Shown: piece by piece, positions 36,174 to 43,883 of the stretch | Layout: every line of letters starts with the position of its first letter | Position numbering within the stretch: position 1 is the first letter of the stretch | Assembly (NCBI GenBank): GCA_963816725.1 | Contig: CAWFMC010000024.1 | Coordinates: 217,679-281,678, forward strand | From: CAVSUB01 sp963816725 | Lineage (GTDB): Bacteria; Acidobacteriota; Vicinamibacteria; Vicinamibacterales; 2-12-FULL-66-21 | Reading direction: 5' to 3' | Length of the DNA stretch: 64,000 nucleotides | Position numbers and translations under genes: made by a program | Notes under the pieces: generated by a model | Databases searched by the model: none | What the model was told of the DNA's origin: nothing | Seen by the model: the letters and a program-made list of their open reading frames with translations, nothing else

Positions 36174-38093
36174 ATGCCTCAGGCTTATCGCCGATTCGCG
36201 CCAGCTACGTCGCTGGCGATCGCGCTCATCGCGCTCATGCCCGGCACGCCGGCGCTCGCGCAACCATCCGCGACGGCGATGACGCTGGAGGTGGACGCCA
36301 CTGACGCGCCGATGAAGATCCTCCACGCGACGCTGTCGATGCCCGCGCGGGCCGGCGACCTGACGCTGTTCTATCCGAAATGGATTCCTGGCGAGCACAT
36401 GCCGTCAGGGCCGATCGCCAACCTGACGGGGCTGCACGTCTTCGCCGACGGCCGCGAGATCGGCTGGCGGCGCGACCTGGTCGAGGTGAACGCGTTCACC
36501 ATGACGATGCCGGCCGGCGCGAGCACGCTGACCGCCAAGTACGACTACGTCGTGCCCTACACCGGCGGGGCATTCGGCACGCTGCCTTCGACCAACGCGA
36601 AAATCGCGGTGATCAATTGGTACACGGTCGGGTTGTATCCAATGGGCGAGAGCCCTGCCGCGATCTCCGTGACCGCCTCATTGAAGGCGCCGCAAGGGTG
36701 GAAGCACGGCGGCTCGCTCGACGTGGCGTCGGTGGACGGCAACACGATCCATTACGCCCCGGCGTCGCTGGAGATGCTGAACGATCACCCGGTGCTGCTC
36801 GGCGAGCACTTCCGCAGCATCACGCTCTGGCCGGCCGGTTCACCTGTCGGCGAGCACGTCATCGACGTCGTCGCTGACAGCGAGTGGGCGCTGCAGTTCC
36901 CGCAAGCGCGGATCGACATCTACAAGAAGATCGTCCTCGAGGAACGGGCGGTCTTTGGCAATGTCGGCCACTATCGCAAGTACCACTGGCTGCTGACACT
37001 CAGCGACAACCTCGGCTCGTTCGGGGTCGAGCATCACGAGTGCGCCGACGATCGCGTCGCGGAGAACACGTTCGTGGACGACGATACGGCCAAGCGGAGC
37101 AGCCTGCTGCTGCCGCACGAGTTCTTCCATTCCTGGAACGGCAAGGCGCGCCGGCCGGCCGGCCTTGTCACCGGCGGCTACGAACGGCCGATGAAAGACG
37201 ACCTCCTGTGGGTCTACGAAGGGCTGACCAATTACTACGGCGAGCTGCTGGCGGCGCGGGCCGGCCTGATCTCCGCTCAGGAGTGGCTCGACGAGGTGGC
37301 CGCCGATGCGATGGCGGTGAGTGGGCCGGGCCGCACGTGGCGGCCGCTGCAGGATGCGTCGGACTCCGCGCCCTTCCTCTATACCGCCGGCGGGGGCTGG
37401 TCCGGATGGCGGCGCCAGACGGCGGGCGGCCTGCCGTCGTTCTACGCCGAAGGCACGCTCATCTGGCTCGAAGCGGACGTGACGATCCGCCGGCTGACCG
37501 GCGGCCAGAAGACGCTGGATGATTTCTGCGCGGCGTTTCACGGGCAGAACGACAACGGAACCATCTGGGTCAAGCCCTACGTGGCGGACGACGTGTTTCG
37601 CACGCTCGCGACCATCGCGCCATACGACTGGAAGGCGTTCTTCGAAAAGCGACTGCAGGCCAAGACCGCCGCCGTTCCACTCGGGGGCGTCGAAGGCGGC
37701 GGGTACCGTCTCGTCTACACCGAGGCTCCCAACATGTTCACCGATCCGTGGACGCTCGACGGCAGCCTCAACGCGTACGGATCCCTGGGCATCCACGTCG
37801 CCGCGGATGGCGTCGTGGACGATGCGTGGCCGGGGATGCCGGCGTTCGACGTCGGCGTGACCAACGGGATGAAGATCATCGCGGTCAACGGCCGGCGGTT
37901 CTCGAGTGACGAACTGGCTCGCGCGCTGCGTTCATCCAGGAGCGTGTCCGCGCCGATGGAGCTCATCGTCGAGAACGGCAGCTACTTCAAGACGGTGCGG
38001 GTGGACTATCACGGCGGGCTGAAGTATCCGCACCTCGAGCGCGCCACCGGCGAGAACGATGTGCTGGCCACGATCGCGAAGCCGCGACAATAA
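36174..38093 (+). CDS. M61-family metallopeptidase with PDZ domain, secreted
   Basis: A 639-residue protein with a signal peptide ending PALAQ. The N-terminal beta domain is typical of M61 glycyl aminopeptidases (FYPKWIPGEHMPSGPI). The catalytic motif is LLLPHEFFHSWNGKARRP: His315, Glu316 and His319 for zinc and catalysis, with Glu in LLWVYEGLTNYYGEL as the third ligand. A C-terminal PDZ domain follows (SLGIHVAADGVVDD, GMKIIAVNGRRFSSDEL). Family members cleave N-terminal Gly or Ala residues of peptides. It lies 44 bp after the TonB receptor and ends the run of closely spaced genes. Confidence 0.92.
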   Translation: MPQAYRRFAPATSLAIALIALMPGTPALAQPSATAMTLEVDATDAPMKILHATLSMPARAGDLTLFYPKWIPGEHMPSGPIANLTGLHVFADGREIGWRRDLVEVNAFTMTMPAGASTLTAKYDYVVPYTGGAFGTLPSTNAKIAVINWYTVGLYPMGESPAAISVTASLKAPQGWKHGGSLDVASVDGNTIHYAPASLEMLNDHPVLLGEHFRSITLWPAGSPVGEHVIDVVADSEWALQFPQARIDIYKKIVLEERAVFGNVGHYRKYHWLLTLSDNLGSFGVEHHECADDRVAENTFVDDDTAKRSSLLLPHEFFHSWNGKARRPAGLVTGGYERPMKDDLLWVYEGLTNYYGELLAARAGLISAQEWLDEVAADAMAVSGPGRTWRPLQDASDSAPFLYTAGGGWSGWRRQTAGGLPSFYAEGTLIWLEADVTIRRLTGGQKTLDDFCAAFHGQNDNGTIWVKPYVADDVFRTLATIAPYDWKAFFEKRLQAKTAAVPLGGVEGGGYRLVYTEAPNMFTDPWTLDGSLNAYGSLGIHVAADGVVDDAWPGMPAFDVGVTNGMKIIAVNGRRFSSDELARALRSSRSVSAPMELIVENGSYFKTVRVDYHGGLKYPHLERATGENDVLATIAKPRQ

Positions 38094-38195
38094 CCGCCCG
38101 GCCGCCAGCACAGCCTGAACCTATCGCCCGGGCTGCCGCGAGTTGACAGCCGCGGTATCCTCATCGCTGCGCTGCGTAACCAAGAGAGGTGTCGT

Positions 38196-38666
38196 ATGAA
38201 ACGCCACTTGTCAGCCGTGCTGATCGCGCTCGTTGCTCTCGCCCTGCCCGCCCTCGCCCAGTCTCCCACAGTGCTGTTCGGTACGTGGAAGCTGAATGTC
38301 TCGAAATCGAAATTCAGCCCCGGTCCGCCGCCGAAGAGCATGACCGTCACCTACAGCGGGGCGGGCTTCGGGATGAAGATCGTCGTCGACGTGGTGCCGG
38401 CCGAAGGGGCGGCGCAGCACTGGGAGATGTCGCCGACGTTCGATGGCAGCGATCATCCCGTGACCGGCAACCCGGACGCCGACCTGATCTCGATCAGACG
38501 AATCAGCGACACGAAGGGGGAAAGCACCTTCAAGAAGAAAGGGGGCAAGGTGACCTCCGTCAACGTGCGGACGCTCGCGCCCGACGGCAAGAGCCTGACG
38601 ATCGAGACGACCGGCACGACCGCGGACGGGAAGCCGCGTCACGACATCGCGGTGTTCGAGAAGTAG
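38196..38666 (+). CDS. Small secreted beta-rich protein of unknown function
   Basis: A 156-residue protein with a clear signal peptide (ALALPALAQ). The mature protein begins VLFGTWKLNVSKSKFSPGP, a signature of a lipocalin-like family common in Acidobacteriota (GTWKLNxxKSKF), followed by alternating strands ending TTADGKPRHDIAVFEK. GAGAGG lies about 8 nt upstream of ATG 38196. The function is not known. It is 100 bp after the M61 gene and may be transcribed with it or alone. Confidence 0.75.
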   Translation: MKRHLSAVLIALVALALPALAQSPTVLFGTWKLNVSKSKFSPGPPPKSMTVTYSGAGFGMKIVVDVVPAEGAAQHWEMSPTFDGSDHPVTGNPDADLISIRRISDTKGESTFKKKGGKVTSVNVRTLAPDGKSLTIETTGTTADGKPRHDIAVFEK

Positions 38667-38761
38667 GTCGCGTGACGCCGGCGGGGCGGTCACCGGTCGA
38701 GCGGCTTCGACTCTGACTCGATCGGCCTGTCGTAAGATGGGCCGCATCCTCTGGAGAGCCC

Positions 38762-41221
38762 TTGATCAAGAGCCGTGTCACGCTCGTCGTCTCGTTCGTC
38801 GTTATCGCCGCGCTCGGCGTCCTCGCGCAGCAGGCACAGGTGGCCGACACCGTCGTCAATCCGCTGGCCAACGACCCGGCCGCGGCGGCTGAAGGCCAGC
38901 GCACGTTTGCCGCGACCTGCCAGTCGTGCCACGGCGTCGGCGCGCAGGGGGACCGCGAGCGCGGCGCCCCGGCGCTGACGGCGCGTGGCTTCAAGCACGG
39001 CGACGGCGACGCCGACCTCTTCCGCACGATCCGGTCCGGCGTCCCCGGCACGCAGATGCCGTCCTACGCGGCGTTGAGCGATCAGCAGACGTGGCAGCTG
39101 GTGGCCTACATCCGCAGCCTGCAGGAAGCGGCCGCGGCAACCGGTTCCCCTGCGAGCGGAACGGCGTCTGCAGCCGGCACTACGGCCGCCGGAGAAGCGG
39201 TGTTCTTCGGCCGTACCGCGAACTGCGCCTCCTGCCACGAGATCAACGGGCGGGGCGGGATCGTCGGACCCGACCTGTCGAACGCCGGCCGGCTCGACGC
39301 GGCGGCGATCCGCCAGAAGATCACCGCTCCGAGCACGACCATCGCGGGCGGCGGCCGGGGCGAACGCAGCGGCGCTCCCGTGACGATCGTGGCGAAGACC
39401 CGCGACGGCAAGGAGATCCGCGGCGTACGGCGCAACGAAGACACCTTTTCGCTGCAGATGGTCGATGCCTCCGGCCAGCTGCATCTGCTCGACAAGCTGG
39501 CGCTCGCCTCGGTGACGGTCGAGAACCGGTCGCTGATGCCGGACGATTTCGACAAGCGGCTCAGCCCCTCCGAGATCGACAGCCTGGTCGCGTATCTCCG
39601 CGCGCAGCAGGGCCGTAATCCCGACATCATCGCCAGGCAGCCGGTCGCCCCCGGCGGGCTGACCTACGATCGCCTGGTCAAGTCCAGCGCAGAGCCCGGC
39701 AACTGGCCGATGTACTGGGGCAACTACCAGGCGACGCACTACTCGCCGCTCACCGGGATCACCAGCGCGAACGTGCGCGGCTTGCGGGCCGTCTGGACCT
39801 TTCCGCTGTTCGGCGGCACGGTCATGGAGGGCACGCCGCTGGTGGTGGACGGCGTGATGTATGCCACCGGAAGCGGCAATCCCACGACGGTCGTGGCCAT
39901 CGACGCGCGATCGGGCCGGCAGATCTGGCGGTTCACGCGCCAGCAGAAGGTCACCAATCCGTTCCAGATCAACCCGTTCAGCCGCGGGGTGGCGATCCTC
40001 GGGCAGCGCGTCTACGTCGGTACGCTCGACGCGGCGCTGGTGGCGCTCGATGCCCGGACAGGGCGGCAATTGTGGGAAGTCCAGGTCGCCGACTCGATGC
40101 TCGGTCACAACATCACCAGCCCGCCGCTGGTCCTCAAGGACAAGGTGATCGTCGGGGTGGCAGGAGGGGAATTCGGCACGCGGGGTTTTCTCGACGCGTA
40201 CGACGCCGCGACGGGCCAGCGCGCCTGGCGCTTCTACACGATTCCCGGGCCGGGTGAACCGGGCAACGACACTTGGAAGGGGGACAGCTGGAAGAACGGC
40301 GGCTCGCCGACCTGGCTGACCGGCTCATTCGATCCAGACCTGAACACGCTGTACTGGACGGTGGGCAACCCGGCGCCGCAGATCGATCGTTCGACGCGCG
40401 GGGAGGGAGACAACCTGTATAGCAATTCGGTGGTGGCGCTCGACCCGGACACCGGCACGCTCAAGTGGCACTACCAATTCACGCCCAACGACAGCCACGA
40501 CTGGGATTCGGTGCAGGATCTGGTGCTGGTCGATCGGCAGTGGCGCGGCCAACCGCGCAAGCTGCTCCTGCACGCCGACCGCAACGCGCACTTCTACGTG
40601 CTCGATCGCGTGACCGGGCAGTTCCTCTCGGGCACGCCTTTCGTTTACCAGAACTGGAACAGCGGCTTCGACGCCAAGGGGCGCCCCATGCCGGTGCCGA
40701 ATTCCAACGCCAGCCCGGAAGGAACGTTCCTGGTCTACCCGACGCTGGTCGGCGGCACGAACTGGCAGTCCCCGTCGTACAGCGCCTTGACCGGCTGGTT
40801 CTATCTCGAGTTTGCGGAGGGCGGCCAGCAGTACGCGAGCGCGCCGGCAGCAATGACGGCCGGGCAGCAGTACACCGGAAGCGGACGGGCGTCAAAGCCG
40901 GTTGTGCGCGGGCCGGCCGAGCCAGCGCCCAACGCCGGCATCAAGGCGCTCGATCCGGAGACCGGCAAGACCATCTGGACGTTCCCGCTGATGCAGGGCT
41001 CGCTGACCAACGGGGTTCTCGCCACCGCCGGCAACGTGCTCTTTGCCTCATCCCGCGACGGCAACCTCATCGCGCTCGATTCGAAGACCGGCGCACATTT
41101 GTGGCACTTCCAGACGGGCGGGGATCACGCTGCCTCGCCGATGAGTTACGCGATCGACGGCAAACAGTACGTCGCGCTCGCCGCCGGCAACGTGATCGTC
41201 AGCTTCGCGCTGGTCGAGTAG
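38762..41221 (+). CDS. PQQ-dependent dehydrogenase with two N-terminal cytochrome c sites
   Basis: An 819-residue quinohemoprotein starting at TTG 38762 behind TGGAGAG; a signal peptide follows. The first cytochrome c motif is CQSCH (Cys53, Cys56, His57) and the second CASCH (Cys155, Cys158, His159). The C-terminal 500 residues are an eight-bladed PQQ propeller with repeated tryptophan-docking motifs (ALDARTGRQLWEV, AIDARSGRQIWRF, ALDPDTGTLKWHY) and the active-site loop PNDSHDWDSVQDLVLV. It would oxidise an alcohol or sugar in the periplasm and pass electrons to its own hemes. Most family members carry a single heme domain, often C-terminal, so two N-terminal sites are less usual. An MFS transporter gene starts 3 bp later. 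Confidence 0.92.
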   Translation: MIKSRVTLVVSFVVIAALGVLAQQAQVADTVVNPLANDPAAAAEGQRTFAATCQSCHGVGAQGDRERGAPALTARGFKHGDGDADLFRTIRSGVPGTQMPSYAALSDQQTWQLVAYIRSLQEAAAATGSPASGTASAAGTTAAGEAVFFGRTANCASCHEINGRGGIVGPDLSNAGRLDAAAIRQKITAPSTTIAGGGRGERSGAPVTIVAKTRDGKEIRGVRRNEDTFSLQMVDASGQLHLLDKLALASVTVENRSLMPDDFDKRLSPSEIDSLVAYLRAQQGRNPDIIARQPVAPGGLTYDRLVKSSAEPGNWPMYWGNYQATHYSPLTGITSANVRGLRAVWTFPLFGGTVMEGTPLVVDGVMYATGSGNPTTVVAIDARSGRQIWRFTRQQKVTNPFQINPFSRGVAILGQRVYVGTLDAALVALDARTGRQLWEVQVADSMLGHNITSPPLVLKDKVIVGVAGGEFGTRGFLDAYDAATGQRAWRFYTIPGPGEPGNDTWKGDSWKNGGSPTWLTGSFDPDLNTLYWTVGNPAPQIDRSTRGEGDNLYSNSVVALDPDTGTLKWHYQFTPNDSHDWDSVQDLVLVDRQWRGQPRKLLLHADRNAHFYVLDRVTGQFLSGTPFVYQNWNSGFDAKGRPMPVPNSNASPEGTFLVYPTLVGGTNWQSPSYSALTGWFYLEFAEGGQQYASAPAAMTAGQQYTGSGRASKPVVRGPAEPAPNAGIKALDPETGKTIWTFPLMQGSLTNGVLATAGNVLFASSRDGNLIALDSKTGAHLWHFQTGGDHAASPMSYAIDGKQYVALAAGNVIVSFALVE

Positions 41222-41224
41222 CGC

Positions 41225-42517
41225 GTGGGCCGACCGGCGATGACCGCAGCCGGACCCGCCTCACCGGTGATCGGCCGCATGACTCGCGTCCGGTGGATCG
41301 TCCTCGGGCTCGTCTTCCTCGCGACCACGCTGAACTACCTGGATCGTCTGGTCATGGGCATCCTGGCACCCGATCTCCAGGCACGCTACGAGATCAGCAA
41401 CGTCCAGTACGGCTACATCCAATCGACGTTCGCCTTCTGCTACGCCGTCGGTCAGCTCATCTCGGGTGGTCTGCTCGACAGGTTCGGGACCCGGGTGGGC
41501 TACGCTGTCGCGCTGGCCGCCTGGAGCGCCACCTCGATGCTGCACGCCCTCGCGCGCGGGCCACTCGCCTTCGGCATCGCGCGCGGGCTGCTCGGACTGT
41601 CCGAGTCGCCGGCCTTTCCCGCCGCCACCAAGACGTTGGCGGAATGGTTTCCCCGGCGCGAACGCGCCTTCGCGTTCGGGTTCGTCAACGCCGGCACCAA
41701 CATGGGGGCCATCCTGGCTCCCGCGGTCGTGCCGTGGCTGGCGGTCACCTACGGCTGGCAGTGGGCCTTCGCCGGCACCGGTCTGCTGGGGTTCCTGTGG
41801 CTGGCGCTGTGGCTGCCGCTCTATCGGAAGCCGCGCGAGCATCCGCGAGTCTCGGCCGCTGAACTCGCCCTCATCGAGAGCGATCCACCCGAGACCGCCG
41901 TGCACGTGCCCTGGCGTGAGTTGCTCCGCTACCGCCAGACCTGGGCCTTCGCGGTCGGAAAGTTCCTGACCGACTCGATGTGGTGGTTCTACATGACGTG
42001 GTTGCCGAAGTTCCTGCACGATCGCCATGGTCTCGACCTGCTGCAGATCGGGCTGCCGCTGGTCGCCATCTACGTGATGGCGGATCTCGGCAGCATCGCC
42101 GGCGGCTTCCTCTCGTCGACGATGATCAGGAACGGAAGCAGCGTGAACCGAGCGCGCAAGACCGCGCTCGTGATCTGCGCGGTGGGCGTGCTTCCGATTG
42201 CGTTCGCGCAGGCCGTCAACGGGATGTGGACGGCGGTCCTCATCCTCGGGCTCGCCACCGCCGCCCACCAGGGCTTCAGCACGAATCTCTACACCCTCGT
42301 CAGCGATCTCTTTCCCAAGCGCGCGGTCGCCTCGGTCGCGGGCATCGGCGGGACGTTCGGCTACGGTGGGGCGTCGCTCTTCCAGCTGCTGGTCGGGTAT
42401 CTGGTCGTCGGCTCACATCCGAACTACGTCGTGCCGTTCATCTGCGCGAGCGTGGCGTACTTGATCGCGGTGTTCGCGATCCATTTGCTCGCACCACGGC
42501 TCACGCCCGCCGGGTAG
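41225..42517 (+). CDS. MFS transporter, hexuronate/anion:cation symporter (ExuT-like)
   Basis: About 430 residues with twelve predicted membrane helices. The N-terminal helix and first loop read VFLATTLNYLDRLVMGILAPDL and LISGGLLDRFGTRVGYA, then LSESPAFPAATKTLAEWFPRRERA and GFVNAGTNMGAILAP, all characteristic of the anion:cation symporter branch that includes ExuT-type hexuronate permeases. The start is uncertain: GTG 41225, ATG 41240 and ATG 41279 are all in frame and none has a strong ribosome-binding site. It lies directly behind the PQQ dehydrogenase, suggesting import of the sugar acid formed outside (inference). Confidence 0.88.
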   Translation: MGRPAMTAAGPASPVIGRMTRVRWIVLGLVFLATTLNYLDRLVMGILAPDLQARYEISNVQYGYIQSTFAFCYAVGQLISGGLLDRFGTRVGYAVALAAWSATSMLHALARGPLAFGIARGLLGLSESPAFPAATKTLAEWFPRRERAFAFGFVNAGTNMGAILAPAVVPWLAVTYGWQWAFAGTGLLGFLWLALWLPLYRKPREHPRVSAAELALIESDPPETAVHVPWRELLRYRQTWAFAVGKFLTDSMWWFYMTWLPKFLHDRHGLDLLQIGLPLVAIYVMADLGSIAGGFLSSTMIRNGSSVNRARKTALVICAVGVLPIAFAQAVNGMWTAVLILGLATAAHQGFSTNLYTLVSDLFPKRAVASVAGIGGTFGYGGASLFQLLVGYLVVGSHPNYVVPFICASVAYLIAVFAIHLLAPRLTPAG

Positions 42518-42583
42518 ACCCGGCATTCGATCCAACGAGCTGCCTGACTGCCGCTGCACTATGCATGTGGGAGAAGCGTCGGC

Positions 42584-43792
42584 CTACAGCTGGTAGAGGA
42601 GGAAGGCGCCCGGCAACTCGGCGTTCGTGGCCGGCTTGGTCATGATCGGCTGATGGCCGAACGCCTCGACGAATCGTCGATTCGCCACGAAGCACGCGGC
42701 ACGCCAGCCTCTGAACCGCGCGAGCGCGCCGCCCATTGCCGCGTACAGGTCGAGCAGCGCCGCGTCCCCGTCCTCGGCGCCGATGCGAACGCCGTAGGGC
42801 GGATTGAAGCAGAAGACGCCAGGCCGCATGTCCGCCGACCCAGGCAGGAGCTGCGCGACGAGCTCTGGCGTCAACGCGCGGACATCCCGCTGACCGATGA
42901 CGATCGCGTCCTCATGCGCCGCGCCGGTCAGGCCCGCCGCCCGCAGATTGCCGACCATGGTCGCGATTCGTTGAGGATCGATGTCGAGCGCCAGAATCCG
43001 TGGGACCGTGCCGGGGAACAGGTCGGGCGTTTCCACCGGCAAGCCGGCGAACGCGGCGAGATGGCGGAACGGGAGGTCGGCGGGGCGGCGGATCGCCGCG
43101 CCGGCGGCGAGACCTGCGGCTTCGATCGGAATCGTCGCGCCCCCCGCCATCGGATCCACCAGCGGCTCGCTGCGCGCATCCCACCGTGACAGCATGATCA
43201 ACTGCGCCGCCATCGTCTCGCGGAGCGGCGCTGCGCCGGCCGCGACGCGCGCGCCGCGGCGATGGCGCGCTCCTCCCCCGATGTCGAGGCCGACGACCGT
43301 GCGGCGGCGCTCGGGCGTGCCGGCCCGGCGGACCACGAACACGACCTCCGGCGCGTCCGCATCGACCACGGCGCTCACGCCACGCGCGGCCAGCGCCTCC
43401 ACGATCGCATTCTTGACGACGCCGCGCAGCTGGAGCGGCGAAGCTTCGAAATCGTGCGCCGATCCGAGGTCCACGGAGAAGCGCAAGTGCGGCGCCGCCG
43501 GCAGGCGGTTGTCGTCTCGCAGGCTGGGCAGCAGCGACGCGAACAACGGCTCGAGCCGGATGTCGTGGCTCGAGAACAGATCCCAGGTGATCCGTGACGA
43601 TGTCCGGTGATGGCACGCCGCGACCCAGGCGCCGCGGGCGTCGAATGGATAGAGGAGCGTGGCCTCGCCCTCGCGGGTTGCCTTCGGCAAGCGGATATCG
43701 AACGGAGACCGCATGATGAGGCGCTTCAGCTCCGCCTCCATCACGCGATTCGAGCCGCCGGAACCCGTCAATCGAAGGTCGTCACAACGCAT
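42584..43792 (-). CDS. RlmL/UPF0020-type rRNA guanine-N2 methyltransferase
   Basis: About 402 residues. The N-terminal part resembles a ferredoxin-like/THUMP RNA-binding region (FDIRLPKATREGEATLLYPF, VKNAIVEALAARGVSAVV). The C-terminal part is a Rossmann methyltransferase with DPMAGGATIPIEAAG as SAM-binding motif, ALDIDPQRIATMVGNLRAAGL, and the catalytic FNPPYGVRIG (NPPY motif for N2 guanine methylation). Family members modify 23S rRNA. The start at 43792 is the first ATG after the divergent permease promoter region; an ATG 17 codons further in (near 43741) is also possible, while a start at 43903 would overlap the divergent gene. Confidence 0.83.
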   Translation of the reverse strand: MRCDDLRLTGSGGSNRVMEAELKRLIMRSPFDIRLPKATREGEATLLYPFDARGAWVAACHHRTSSRITWDLFSSHDIRLEPLFASLLPSLRDDNRLPAAPHLRFSVDLGSAHDFEASPLQLRGVVKNAIVEALAARGVSAVVDADAPEVVFVVRRAGTPERRRTVVGLDIGGGARHRRGARVAAGAAPLRETMAAQLIMLSRWDARSEPLVDPMAGGATIPIEAAGLAAGAAIRRPADLPFRHLAAFAGLPVETPDLFPGTVPRILALDIDPQRIATMVGNLRAAGLTGAAHEDAIVIGQRDVRALTPELVAQLLPGSADMRPGVFCFNPPYGVRIGAEDGDAALLDLYAAMGGALARFRGWRAACFVANRRFVEAFGHQPIMTKPATNAELPGAFLLYQL

Positions 43793-43883
43793 CCCCGCGC
43801 GGATGATATCCCGCCCCGCAACCTTTGCCCTCCCGCACCCGTCAAACGACTGATTCGCTTGCACGATCACGGGAGGTGAGACG

